Translations under genes and position numbers: made by a program | In this document: positions 8,241 to 14,540 of the stretch, one piece after another | Numbering within the stretch: the stretch's first letter is position 1 | How the letters are laid out: every line of letters starts with the position of its first letter | From: Streptantibioticus silvisoli | GTDB lineage: Bacteria > Actinomycetota > Actinomycetes > Streptomycetales > Streptomycetaceae | NCBI RefSeq assembly: GCF_027947535.2 | Contig: NZ_JAAGKO020000026.1 | Span: 1-64,000 of the forward strand | Direction of reading: 5' to 3' | Length of the DNA stretch: 64,000 nt | Notes under the pieces: model-generated | Told to the model about the DNA's origin: nothing | Database searches by the model: none | What the model saw: the letters and a program-made list of their open reading frames with translations, nothing else

Positions 8241-9062
8241 ATGATGATCTGGGTCAACGGACGACTGCGTGAGGCGGCGGAGGCCACGGTCTCGGCGCTC
8301 GACCACGGACTGACGGTGGGGGACGGGGTGTTCGAGACTGTCAAGACGGTCGACGGCCGGCCGTTCGCCCTGGACCGGCACGTCGAACGGCTGGCCCGGT
8401 CGGCCCGCGGGCTCGGACTGCCGGAGCCGGACGCCGCCGAGGTGCGCCGCGCGGTGGCCGAGATCACCGCCGGCGACCCGCCGCCGCTGGGCCGGCTGCG
8501 GATCACCTTCACCGGCGGTGTCTCGCCGCTCGGCTCCGAACGCGGCCGGGAGGGCCCCACCCTGCTCGTCGCGCACGACCGGACCACCCGCCGCCCGGAC
8601 AGCGCCGCGGTGGTCACCGTGCCGTGGACGCGCAACGAGAACGGCGCGCTGACCGGCCTGAAGACCACCTCCTACGGTGAGAACGTGCTCGCCCTGGCCC
8701 ATGCCCACGCCCGTGACGCCTCCGAGGCGCTGTTCGCCAACACCCGCGGACGGCTGTGCGAGGGCACCGGGTCCAACGTGTTCGTGGTCATCGACGGCGA
8801 GCTCCTCACCCCGCCGCTGGACTCCGGCTGCCTGGCCGGCATCACCCGCCGCCTGGTCCTGGAGTGGACCGGCGCCCGCGAGGCCGACCTGCCGCTGAAG
8901 GCGCTGCGCGAGGCCGACGAGGTCTTCCTGACCTCCACCCTGCGCGACGTGCAGGCCGTCCACCGCATCGACGACCACGAGCCGCCCGCCGCCCCCGGGC
9001 CCGTCACCACGCGGGCCATGACCACCTTCGCCGAACGCGCCGCCGCAGAGGAGAACCCGTGA
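8241..9062 (+). CDS. pabC: Aminodeoxychorismate lyase-like class IV aminotransferase
   Basis: The 273-aa protein has the fold-type IV PLP signature: DHGLTVGDGVFETVKTV near the start, the lysine of LKTTSYGENVLALAHA (about residue 141) as Schiff-base residue, ANTRGRLCEGTGSNVFVV and the C-terminal FLTSTLRDVQAV. PabC releases pyruvate from aminodeoxychorismate to give 4-aminobenzoate for folate; a D-amino-acid or branched-chain aminotransferase role cannot be excluded. The ATG at 8241 follows GGAGG by 8 nt. The gene overlaps the next (acetyltransferase) by 4 bp. Confidence 0.85.
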   Translation: MMIWVNGRLREAAEATVSALDHGLTVGDGVFETVKTVDGRPFALDRHVERLARSARGLGLPEPDAAEVRRAVAEITAGDPPPLGRLRITFTGGVSPLGSERGREGPTLLVAHDRTTRRPDSAAVVTVPWTRNENGALTGLKTTSYGENVLALAHAHARDASEALFANTRGRLCEGTGSNVFVVIDGELLTPPLDSGCLAGITRRLVLEWTGAREADLPLKALREADEVFLTSTLRDVQAVHRIDDHEPPAAPGPVTTRAMTTFAERAAAEENP

Positions 9063-9898
9063 CGACGACCTTGCGCCCCGCCGCCCCCGAGGAGACCGGC
9101 CCGGACGGGGCGCGGGCGCGTTCCTTCGTGGTCCGCGTCAACGGCCGGGAGGCGGGCCGGGTCCGGCTCACCACCGACCCCCGGCACGGCCCGCGGGTGG
9201 GGGTGATCGACGTGCTGGAGATCGACGAACCCGACCGCAGGCGCGGACGCGGCGCGGTCGCCGCGCTGGCCGCCGAGGAGGTGCTGCGCGGCTGGGGGTG
9301 CCGGCGGGCCCGCGCCGAGGTGCCCGCCGGGTCGCGGTACGGCCTGCGGCTGGCGGCCGCGCTCGGCTACCGCGAGGTCAACCGCCGCATGGTCAAGGCG
9401 CTCACCGCCCCCGCGCCGCAGCCGCCCGGCGGACTCGCGATACGCACGATGTCCCCGCAGGACTACCGCGCCTGGTTCACCCGCACCCGCGCCGACATCG
9501 TGCGCAAGTGGGCCGACGAGGGGCTGTCCCCGCAGCAGGCGGTGGCGCTCGCCGACGCCGACTACGCCACGCTGCTCCCGGACGGCCCCGGCACCGAGGG
9601 CACCGCGCTGCGCGTGCTGTCGCGCGACGGTGTCGACCTGGGATGGCTGTGGCTGCGGATCGCGCTGCCCGGCGGCGGCGCGGTGCTCCCATGGGTCTAC
9701 CTGATCGAGATCGCCGCCGGTCAGCGCGGCCACGGCCACGGCCGAACCCTGATGCGGGTCGCCGAGGCCGAGTGCCTCGGGGCCGGCGCCGACAGCCTCG
9801 GCCTCAACGTCTTCACCGACAACGTCCCGGCGATGAGCCTGTACGCGTCACTGGGCTACCGGCCGACGACGCACGTCATGGACAAGCCGCTGACCTGA
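9059..9898 (+). CDS. Protein with two GNAT acetyltransferase domains
   Basis: The 279-aa protein appears to be a tandem GNAT. The first half has VLEIDEPDRRRGRGAVAALAAEEVLRGWGC, and the second has IEIAAGQRGHGHGRTLMRVAE followed by NVFTDNVPAMSLYASLGYRP. Both resemble acetyl-CoA-binding motif A, and only the second has a clean (Q/R)xxGxG pattern, so the N-terminal unit may be non-catalytic. The substrate is unknown. The GTG start at 9059 overlaps the pabC stop (GTGA), so the two are co-translated. Confidence 0.85.
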   Translation: MTTTLRPAAPEETGPDGARARSFVVRVNGREAGRVRLTTDPRHGPRVGVIDVLEIDEPDRRRGRGAVAALAAEEVLRGWGCRRARAEVPAGSRYGLRLAAALGYREVNRRMVKALTAPAPQPPGGLAIRTMSPQDYRAWFTRTRADIVRKWADEGLSPQQAVALADADYATLLPDGPGTEGTALRVLSRDGVDLGWLWLRIALPGGGAVLPWVYLIEIAAGQRGHGHGRTLMRVAEAECLGAGADSLGLNVFTDNVPAMSLYASLGYRPTTHVMDKPLT

Positions 9899-9995
9899 CG
9901 GCCGGCCCCGGAGCCGTCGGCCGCTCCCGCGTCGGCTTCCGCCCTCAGCCGCTCCCGCTCCGGTGACGAGCCGCCGTGCGGGCGTGGGTCCCGGC

Positions 9996-10517
9996 TCAGG
10001 CGCGGCCCAGCAGCCGGTCGGCGATCTCCTCGATCCGTTCGCGCAGTCCTTCCATGCTCTGCCCGCCGTCCAGCCGTACGCCGTCGATCACGTACGTCGG
10101 GGTGCCGGTCACGCCGATCGCCCGGCCCTCGGCCTCGTCGGCGTCGACGGTGAGCATGTGCCGCCCGTCCACCAGCGCGGTGTCCAACTCCTCGGCGTCC
10201 AGGCCGACTTCCTGCGCGATCTTGACCAGGAGGCGCTGCCCGCCGGACGCCAGCTCCTCGGCGCGCGACAGCACCGCCTCGGTGAAGGGCCAGCCGGCAC
10301 CCTGGGTGAACGCCTCCTCGGCGGCCTCGGCGGCGGGGTAGGCCTGGGCGTGCTTGGCCAGCGGGAAGTGCCGCAGCCGGATGTCGAGGGCGTCGCCGTA
10401 CCGGGCCCGCAGCGCGCGCAGGTCCTCCAGCGAGGCGCGGCAGTCGGTGCACTGGAGTTCGCACCAGAACTCCAGGACGGCGGGGGAGGCGGCGTCGTTG
10501 CGCGGCGCGTCGTTCAT
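9996..10517 (-). CDS. DsbA-family thioredoxin-fold protein
   Basis: The 173-aa protein has a thioredoxin-fold start (AVLEFWCELQCTDCRAS) with a CTDC redox motif, an inserted helical domain, and the cis-Pro region VTGTPTYVIDGVRL, typical of DsbA/FrnE-like oxidoreductases. There is no signal peptide, so it probably acts in the cytoplasm. A third cysteine (FWCEL) sits close to the motif. It is transcribed alone, convergent with the acetyltransferase gene. Confidence 0.85.
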   Translation of the reverse strand: MNDAPRNDAASPAVLEFWCELQCTDCRASLEDLRALRARYGDALDIRLRHFPLAKHAQAYPAAEAAEEAFTQGAGWPFTEAVLSRAEELASGGQRLLVKIAQEVGLDAEELDTALVDGRHMLTVDADEAEGRAIGVTGTPTYVIDGVRLDGGQSMEGLRERIEEIADRLLGRA

Positions 10518-10707
10518 GGGACCAGTCTCTCAACACCCGCGACCCGGTCCGCGCCGGTGCCGTTCCTCCGCCCCGGGCAGGAGGCGCCCCGGAGATGTCC
10601 CTGAACCCGACCCGTAGGGCATGGCCGCGAAGCCCGCGGCGAGGCAGGATGGAAGCAGGCGGGAGAGCCGGGCCGGTTCCCCCGCCACCGAACGCGAGGG
10701 GAATGCG

Positions 10708-10761
10708 ATGTCCGTGAACGCCATGACGGCGACGCCGAGCGTGGGGAGGCCGCCGTGCTGA
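10708..10761 (+). CDS. Possible 17-aa leader peptide
   Basis: ATG 10708 follows GAGGGGA at good distance and opens an 18-codon frame (MSVNAMTATPSVGRPPC) with almost only G/C in third positions. Its stop overlaps the start of the membrane protein gene at 10755 by 7 nt, which suggests translational coupling. Such a short frame could arise by chance. Confidence 0.35.
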   Translation: MSVNAMTATPSVGRPPC

Positions 10762-11243
10762 CCGCGGTGGTGTGTGTCGCGCTGTCCGGCGCCGGACTCG
10801 CGGTGTCGCTGCTGACCGCCTGGCGCCGCCGGTTCCGCCGCGCGGTGAAGCTGGCCGCCGTCTCCCTGCTCCCCGTCGGCCTCTACCTGGCCGGCCTCAT
10901 CACCCTGGGCGGCAGGATCGGCTCCGCGGTCGGCGGCTGGGCGGCGGACCTGGTCCTCAGGCCCACCGTCTGGCTGGGCTTCGCCGTCATCGCGGTGGCC
11001 GTCGTGCTGTACCTGGCCTCCCGCATCGGCGCCAAGCGCTCCGGCGGCCGGGACACCGGCGAGGGCCGGGCGGCGGTCCGTGGCGGCGCCGACGGTGCCG
11101 TGGCGCCGCGCTCCAGCGGTGCGGCGATATCGGCCGGCGGGTCCCCGGCGGCGGCCGGTGAGGGCAGGCGCGGCAAGAAGACGGCCGGCGCCGGCGCGGA
11201 GTTCGACGACGTCGAGGCGATCCTGCGCAAGCACGGCATCTGA
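10755..11243 (+). CDS. Membrane protein, 162 aa, unknown function
   Basis: Three hydrophobic segments are seen (~residues 1-18, 35-53 and 75-95), separated by a strongly basic loop (WRRRFRRAVK). A Gly/Ala-rich cytoplasmic tail follows and ends in EFDDVEAILRKHGI, which looks like a short conserved helix. I do not recognise the family. GTG 10755 has GGGAGG five bases upstream. A following 280-bp gap to the next small gene shows only an inverted repeat tgatcACGAgatca at 11487-11500. Confidence 0.7.
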   Translation: MLTAVVCVALSGAGLAVSLLTAWRRRFRRAVKLAAVSLLPVGLYLAGLITLGGRIGSAVGGWAADLVLRPTVWLGFAVIAVAVVLYLASRIGAKRSGGRDTGEGRAAVRGGADGAVAPRSSGAAISAGGSPAAAGEGRRGKKTAGAGAEFDDVEAILRKHGI

Positions 11244-11523
11244 CGGCGGTCCCGGCCCGCGGCGCACCCGCCCGGGGCCGCCGGGACCCGGCGTTCGGCA
11301 CGTCTCGGCAGGTGAGACGTCCTACACGTGTGTCGCAAACCACCCCAACGAGTGCGCGTGTCAGCGTCGTGGTCCGGGTCGGCTGCGCGATGATTCGGCT
11401 CGGTCACCCGGCCAACTCCCCTGTCGCACGCGGTACTTGGCGTGCCGTCGGATGGGGACGGTTGTGCGAGGGGACCTTCTGTCGAGTGATCACGAGATCA
11501 TGACCCGTTAGGCCACGCACCAC

Positions 11524-11643
11524 ATGAACCACGAGCGCCGCGGGTGCCTCTACGCGCTCTCCCAGCCGCCCCTGATGGTCTTCCTCGGGGTGATCGGCAG
11601 CCTGCTGTTCTTCGGAGCCTGCTACGACCTGTTCGGCCTGTGA
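11524..11643 (+). CDS. Small hydrophobic protein, 39 aa
   Basis: The frame has a 17-residue polar lead, then a single hydrophobic segment (residues ~20-33) with several phenylalanines and a cysteine, and a short FGL end. All but one of its codons end in G or C, which is strong coding evidence for such a short frame in this genome. The ribosome site is weak (TTAGG, 10 nt upstream). Probably a one-span membrane peptide of unknown role. Confidence 0.55.
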   Translation: MNHERRGCLYALSQPPLMVFLGVIGSLLFFGACYDLFGL

Positions 11644-11749
11644 GGGCCGGCCCGGGAGGTAGCCCACGAGGGAACCCGCGAAGAAGCCCGAGAAGGAGCC
11701 TGCGATGGCATCCGCGAAGAGCCCGCGCGGAACCCGCGAAGAAAAGGGA

Positions 11750-11812
11750 CCGGACGCGAACCGCCACCGCCGTCGCACGTGAGGTGCGCCGGCGATACCG
11801 GTTCGCGTCCGG
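11750..11812. terminator. 14-bp inverted repeat, possible terminator
   Basis: ccggacgcgaaccg (11750-11763) is exactly complementary to cggttcgcgtccgg (11799-11812). The 35-nt loop can itself fold (cgcacgtgaggtgcg). It could end the transcript of the 39-aa gene; alternatively it is part of the repeat-rich DNA beside the inverted-repeat element. The bases between 11644 and 11750 contain three copies of a cccgcgaaga-type repeat and no gene. Confidence 0.45.
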
Positions 11813-11817
11813 GCTCT

Positions 11818-11982
11818 GGGGCGTGTCTTGTGGGTCAGGGTGGATCAGGGAGCGGCGTCCGGTGCGGTACAGGGCAAGGCGCCGGAGCGTCCCGATAGTT
11901 GGTTTTACCGGGGCGTTTCGGCAACGCCGCGATGTGCTGTGCCAGGCGTCGCGAGCCCGCCGGGATCCACAAGACACGCCCT
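11818..11982. mobile_element. Transposase-less inverted-repeat element (MITE-like)
   Basis: The left end ggggcgtgtcttgtgggtc (11818-11836) and the reverse complement of the right end agggcgtgtcttgtggatc (11964-11982) match at 17 of 19 positions. The GGCGTGTCTTGTGG end resembles, from memory, the ends of streptomycete IS112/IS5-family elements. The 127-bp interior has no transposase and no convincing target-site duplication was seen. It sits just beyond the terminator of ssgB. Confidence 0.6.
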
Positions 11983-11986
11983 GAGG

Positions 11987-12022
11987 CCCGCGGCCGTCCC
12001 CCCGAGTCAGGACGGTCGCGGG
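11987..12022 (-). terminator. Terminator hairpin after ssgB
   Basis: cccgcggccgtc (11987-11998) pairs with gacggtcgcggg (12011-12022) with one mismatch. It lies 13 bp past the ssgB stop on the minus strand and directly abuts the inverted-repeat element. Confidence 0.55.
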
Positions 12023-12034
12023 CGTCCGGTGCGG

Positions 12035-12448
12035 CTAGCTCTCCGCGAGGATGTGCGACAACTCGGTGTCGAGGTCGAAGTGGCGGTGCTCGGTGCCCGG
12101 GGGCACCGCGGCGTCCGTCCGCTTCAGGAACGACTCCAGGGCACGGGCCGGCGCCTCCAGCAGCGCCTCGCCCTCCGGGGAACTCAGCGCGATGCAGACG
12201 ACGCCCTGGCCGTGGCTCCTGGATGGCCAGACCCGGACGTCGCCCGTGCCGGTGGGCCGATGCAGCCCCTCGGCGAGCAGGTCGCGGGCGAACACCCATT
12301 CGACCGTCTCTTCGGCTCCGGTGTGGAAGGTGGCGTGCACGGCGTAGGGATCGGCCGTGTCGTACCGCAGGCCCGCTGGAACGGGCAGTGAGGATTCGCT
12401 CGACACAACGAGGCGCAGGTGCAGCTCGCAGCTGACCGTGGTGTTCAT
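12035..12448 (-). CDS. ssgB: Sporulation-specific cell division protein SsgB
   Basis: The 137-aa protein is, as far as I can recall the S. coelicolor sequence, nearly identical to SsgB (MNTTVSCELHLRLV start, ADPYAVHATFHTGAEETVEW, DLDTELSHILAES end). SsgB is the SsgA-like protein that marks future septa in aerial hyphae and recruits FtsZ, so the organism should sporulate or descend from a sporulating line. The open frame extends upstream to 12685, but the ATG at 12448 is the family start. The Shine-Dalgarno sequence is weak (GAAAGG, ~12 nt away). A candidate sigma-H-type promoter lies 82-107 nt upstream. Confidence 0.97.
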   Translation of the reverse strand: MNTTVSCELHLRLVVSSESSLPVPAGLRYDTADPYAVHATFHTGAEETVEWVFARDLLAEGLHRPTGTGDVRVWPSRSHGQGVVCIALSSPEGEALLEAPARALESFLKRTDAAVPPGTEHRHFDLDTELSHILAES

Positions 12449-12529
12449 AAGCGCCAGGGCCTTTCGCTCAGTGTGCGCTCGGGGATTCGCACGTCGGCGA
12501 AATCGACATGCCACCTGCGAGGACGTTGT

Positions 12530-12555
12530 AAACCCCTCTGACCGGTTTGTGAAAC
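12530..12555 (-). promoter_or_regulatory. Candidate SigB/SigH-type promoter of ssgB
   Basis: On the minus strand GTTTC (12555-12551) and GGGGTTT (12536-12530) are separated by 14 bp, close to the GTTT-N14-16-GGGTA pattern of streptomycete stress sigma factors. Transcription of S. coelicolor ssgB by sigma-H is established, which makes the match more credible. The remaining DNA up to the tRNA at 12872 is partly AT-richer and shows no gene. Confidence 0.4.
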
Positions 12556-12871
12556 TTCTGGTACTTCGTTCGGACCATTGTCGGCCAGTGCTGGTGGGCC
12601 GGGCCGGTGACGAAACATTTTTCGCTGGTTTAGGTGGGAAAACACGTTCCGTCACCACCGCTGGCGCTGGGAAACCAATGGCCAAGGATCTGGCTCGATC
12701 CCACCCGGTCCTCCGGCGCCGCCGAATCCCGCCCCATGAGATACGCGAAGCCGCGCGAGGGGGTCGGCGAGGGCGTTGGCGAGGGCGTTCAGGACGGTGG
12801 CGACCGTGGTCACGAGCAGCCGCCGGCTTGCGGTAACGTTCTCTGCGCGGCCGAGTGATCGGCAGGCACCC

Positions 12872-12943
12872 GGGCGATTAGCTCAGTGGAAGAGCGCTTC
12901 GTTCACACCGAAGAGGTCACTGGTTCGAGCCCAGTATCGCCCA
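12872..12943 (+). tRNA. tRNA-Val(CAC), copy 1
   Basis: A 72-nt cloverleaf with acceptor GGGCGAT/ATCGCCC, anticodon loop TTCACAC (anticodon CAC), T loop TTCGAGC and discriminator A. It reads the GUG codon. The gene lies at the left end of a 191-bp segment repeated at 14108. Confidence 0.96.
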
Positions 12944-12952
12944 CTCGACGAC

Positions 12953-12993
12953 AGGCGACCCCTGTCCGCGGAAAGCGCGGACAGCGGTCGCCT
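12953..12993 (+). terminator. Terminator hairpin of tRNA-Val(CAC) copy 1
   Basis: aggcgacc-c-ctgtccgcg (12953-12970) pairs with cgcggacag-c-ggtcgcct (12976-12993), interrupted by a single C-C mismatch, with a gaaag loop. It starts 9 bp after the tRNA. Confidence 0.8.
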
Positions 12994-13062
12994 CGTTGCA
13001 TTTCGGCTCGGCTTCGCCTCGCCTTTGCGGGGGGCTTCGCCCACCCGCACCCCCCGTCCGCG

Positions 13063-13440
13063 TCTGCCGTGGTCGGCGGAGGCGTCCTCGCGCCAGTGCG
13101 GTGGTCGCTCTGGCGTTCACCGTGGTCACCGGGGGCGTCCTCGCACCGGTGCCTTGGCTCCAGGCTCCGTCTGCCGGCTCACCGGTGCCTCCTCGCACCG
13201 GTTCCGTGGTTCCCCGGCGTTCACCGTGCGCGGCGGGGGCATCCCCGCACCGGTGCCTGGTCACTCTGGCGTCTGCCGGGCTTCGGGGGATCGTTCGCGC
13301 GGCGGTGCCGTGGTCGCCGTGGCGTCTGCCGGATCACCGGAGGTGTCCCCGCGCCGGTTCCTGGGTTGCCCAGCGTTCACCGTGCTCACCGGTGCCTCCC
13401 CGCACCGGGTGCCATCGGCCCCACCCCGCTTCCCCCGCCC
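13063..13440. repeat. Degenerate ~50-bp repeat array, no gene seen
   Basis: Variants of ggcgttcaccgtg, caccggggg and cctcgcaccggtgcc recur at irregular spacing (around 13110, 13218 and 13374 for the first, 13140, 13190, 13246 and 13400 for the last). The stretch between the tRNA tail and the START-like gene otherwise shows nothing. The frames crossing it lack normal codon bias. Its origin is unknown; a decayed tandem array fits best. Confidence 0.5.
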
Positions 13441-13502
13441 CGGAACCGTCCCCGTAACGCCGTTCCGGGCTTCGTCGCGGGGTCCGGGGGAAGGCGCCGC
13501 GT

Positions 13503-14117
13503 ATGGACTGGCACCGGTATCGATTCCACAGTGTCTGGCGGCTGGACGCGGCGCCCCGCGAGGTCTACGCGGCGCTGGAACGCGCCGAGGACTATCCGCG
13601 CTGGTGGCCGCAGGTCCGCGGCGTCGGCCCGGCCCCCGCCCCTGCCCCCGGCGGCCCCGACACCTCCGCCGACCCCGACCGTGCCGACCCCGCTCCCGAC
13701 CCCGCCGCTGAGGCCGGCGCCTCCGACCCCCGCCGTGGAGCCGACGGAGTCATCCGGTTCCGGTCGGTTCTGCCGTACGAGCTGGTGGTCACCGCGCGGG
13801 AGGCGCGGCGTGATCCGGCGGCCGGCGTGCTGGAGATCTCGATGGCCGGGGACCTGGAGGGCTGGGCGCGCTGGACGGTGTGCGCCGACGGGGCGGCCGG
13901 CAGCCGTGCGGTCTTCGACCAGGACGTGGTGGTGCGCAAACCCCTGATGCGGCGTCTGGCGCTGCCCGGGCGGCCGCTCTTCCGTCTCAACCACGCGCTG
14001 ATGATGCGCGCCGGCCGCCGTGGCCTGCGGTCGTCGCTCGCCGCGCACGGCCCGCTGCGAAACGGTTTGTGGCCGAAGTCCCCCGCCATGTATCGTTCAC
14101 GTCGTCCGGGCGATTAG
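13503..14117 (+). CDS. SRPBCC (START-like) family protein whose 3' end overlaps a tRNA gene
   Basis: The 204-aa protein begins like polyketide cyclase/START-like proteins (WHRYRFHSVWRLDAAPREVYAALERAEDYPRWWPQV) and continues with VIRFRSVLPYELVVTAREARR and a C-terminal helix (LNHALMMRAGRRGLRSSLAAHG). Such folds bind hydrophobic ligands; no catalytic role can be assigned. An Ala/Pro/Asp-rich insert of about 40 residues interrupts residues ~42-82. The TAG stop lies inside the tRNA-Val gene that starts at 14108, so coding sequence and tRNA share 10 bp, and the tRNA promoter lies within the last codons. The homologous gene position, between ssgB and thrS, is inferred from synteny. Confidence 0.8.
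   Translation: MDWHRYRFHSVWRLDAAPREVYAALERAEDYPRWWPQVRGVGPAPAPAPGGPDTSADPDRADPAPDPAAEAGASDPRRGADGVIRFRSVLPYELVVTAREARRDPAAGVLEISMAGDLEGWARWTVCADGAAGSRAVFDQDVVVRKPLMRRLALPGRPLFRLNHALMMRAGRRGLRSSLAAHGPLRNGLWPKSPAMYRSRRPGD
14067..14096 (+). promoter_or_regulatory. Promoter of tRNA-Val(CAC) copy 2 inside the upstream gene
   Basis: TTGTGG (14067-14072) and TATCGT (14091-14096) are 18 bp apart, placing the start near 14103, five bases before the tRNA. The hexamers lie within the final codons of the START-like gene. Confidence 0.5.
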
Positions 14118-14179
14118 CTCAGTGGAAGAGCGCTTCGTTCACACCGAAGAGGTCACTGGTTCGAGCCCAGTATCGCCCA
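14108..14179 (+). tRNA. tRNA-Val(CAC), copy 2
   Basis: The 72 nt are identical to copy 1 (acceptor GGGCGAT, anticodon CAC, discriminator A). The first ten bases also carry the end of the START-like gene. Confidence 0.96.
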
Positions 14180-14188
14180 CTCGACGAC

Positions 14189-14229
14189 AGGCGACCCCCG
14201 TCCGCGGAAAGCGCGGACGGGGGTCGCCT
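14189..14229 (+). terminator. Terminator hairpin of tRNA-Val(CAC) copy 2
   Basis: An 18-bp perfect stem (14189-14206 with 14212-14229) and a gaaag loop. Relative to copy 1, a U-A pair has become C-G and the C-C mismatch has become C-G, so pairing is kept or improved. Confidence 0.85.
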
Positions 14230-14540
14230 CGTTGTATTGCGGCTCGGCTTCGCCTCGCCTTTGCGGGGGGCTTCGCCCACCCGCACCCCCCGTCCGCGCA
14301 CGCGTGGACGGCGGGGCGTCCTCGACGTCCTGCTCACCGCGTAGCACCCCCCGTCGGCGCACGCGTGGACGAGGTCGCCTCGTCGCGTTCGCGGCCCGCC
14401 TCGGTCACCCGGTAGCGCCGGGCCGGGGCCGGGTGGGAAACGAACTTCGCCCGTGGGGGGCGGTCTCGGTACGATTCGAGCGTGCGGCGTCAGCTGCCCG
14501 GCTGCGGAACGTCCGCAGGACATGAGTCAGGAGCCCTCCC

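Larger units (their letters stand above)
12872..13062 (+). repeat. 191-bp direct repeat, copy 1 (tRNA-Val, terminator and tail)
   Basis: This segment and 14108-14298 have the same length and differ at only five positions. They contain the whole tRNA, its terminator and a ~65-bp tail rich in ggcttcgcc. Sequence identity ends sharply on both sides. Confidence 0.85.
14108..14298 (+). repeat. 191-bp direct repeat, copy 2
   Basis: Second copy of the tRNA-terminator-tail unit at 12872-13062. After it, ccccccgtcSgcgcacgcgtggacg occurs twice (about 14286 and 14346), a separate short duplication. No gene is seen from 14299 to the thrS start. Confidence 0.85.

Noticed and set aside
11487-11500. Inverted repeat tgatcACGAgatca as a regulator operator
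   Set aside because: Too short and no matching known motif or second copy; it may be chance.
12634-12858. Frame with repeated GEGVGEGV before tRNA-Val copy 1
   Set aside because: Short, no ribosome site, AT-richer DNA with poor third-position bias; probably only a gggcgttggcga-type repeat.
13063-13440. CRISPR array
   Set aside because: Repeat units are degenerate and irregularly spaced, and no cas genes are nearby.
12872-14179. tRNA-Val direct repeats as att sites of an integrated element
   Set aside because: Only one START-like gene lies between them, there is no integrase or excisionase, and the gene fits conserved synteny.
14300-14540. T-box riboswitch upstream of thrS
   Set aside because: No specifier stem-loop, T-box sequence or antiterminator pairing could be found.
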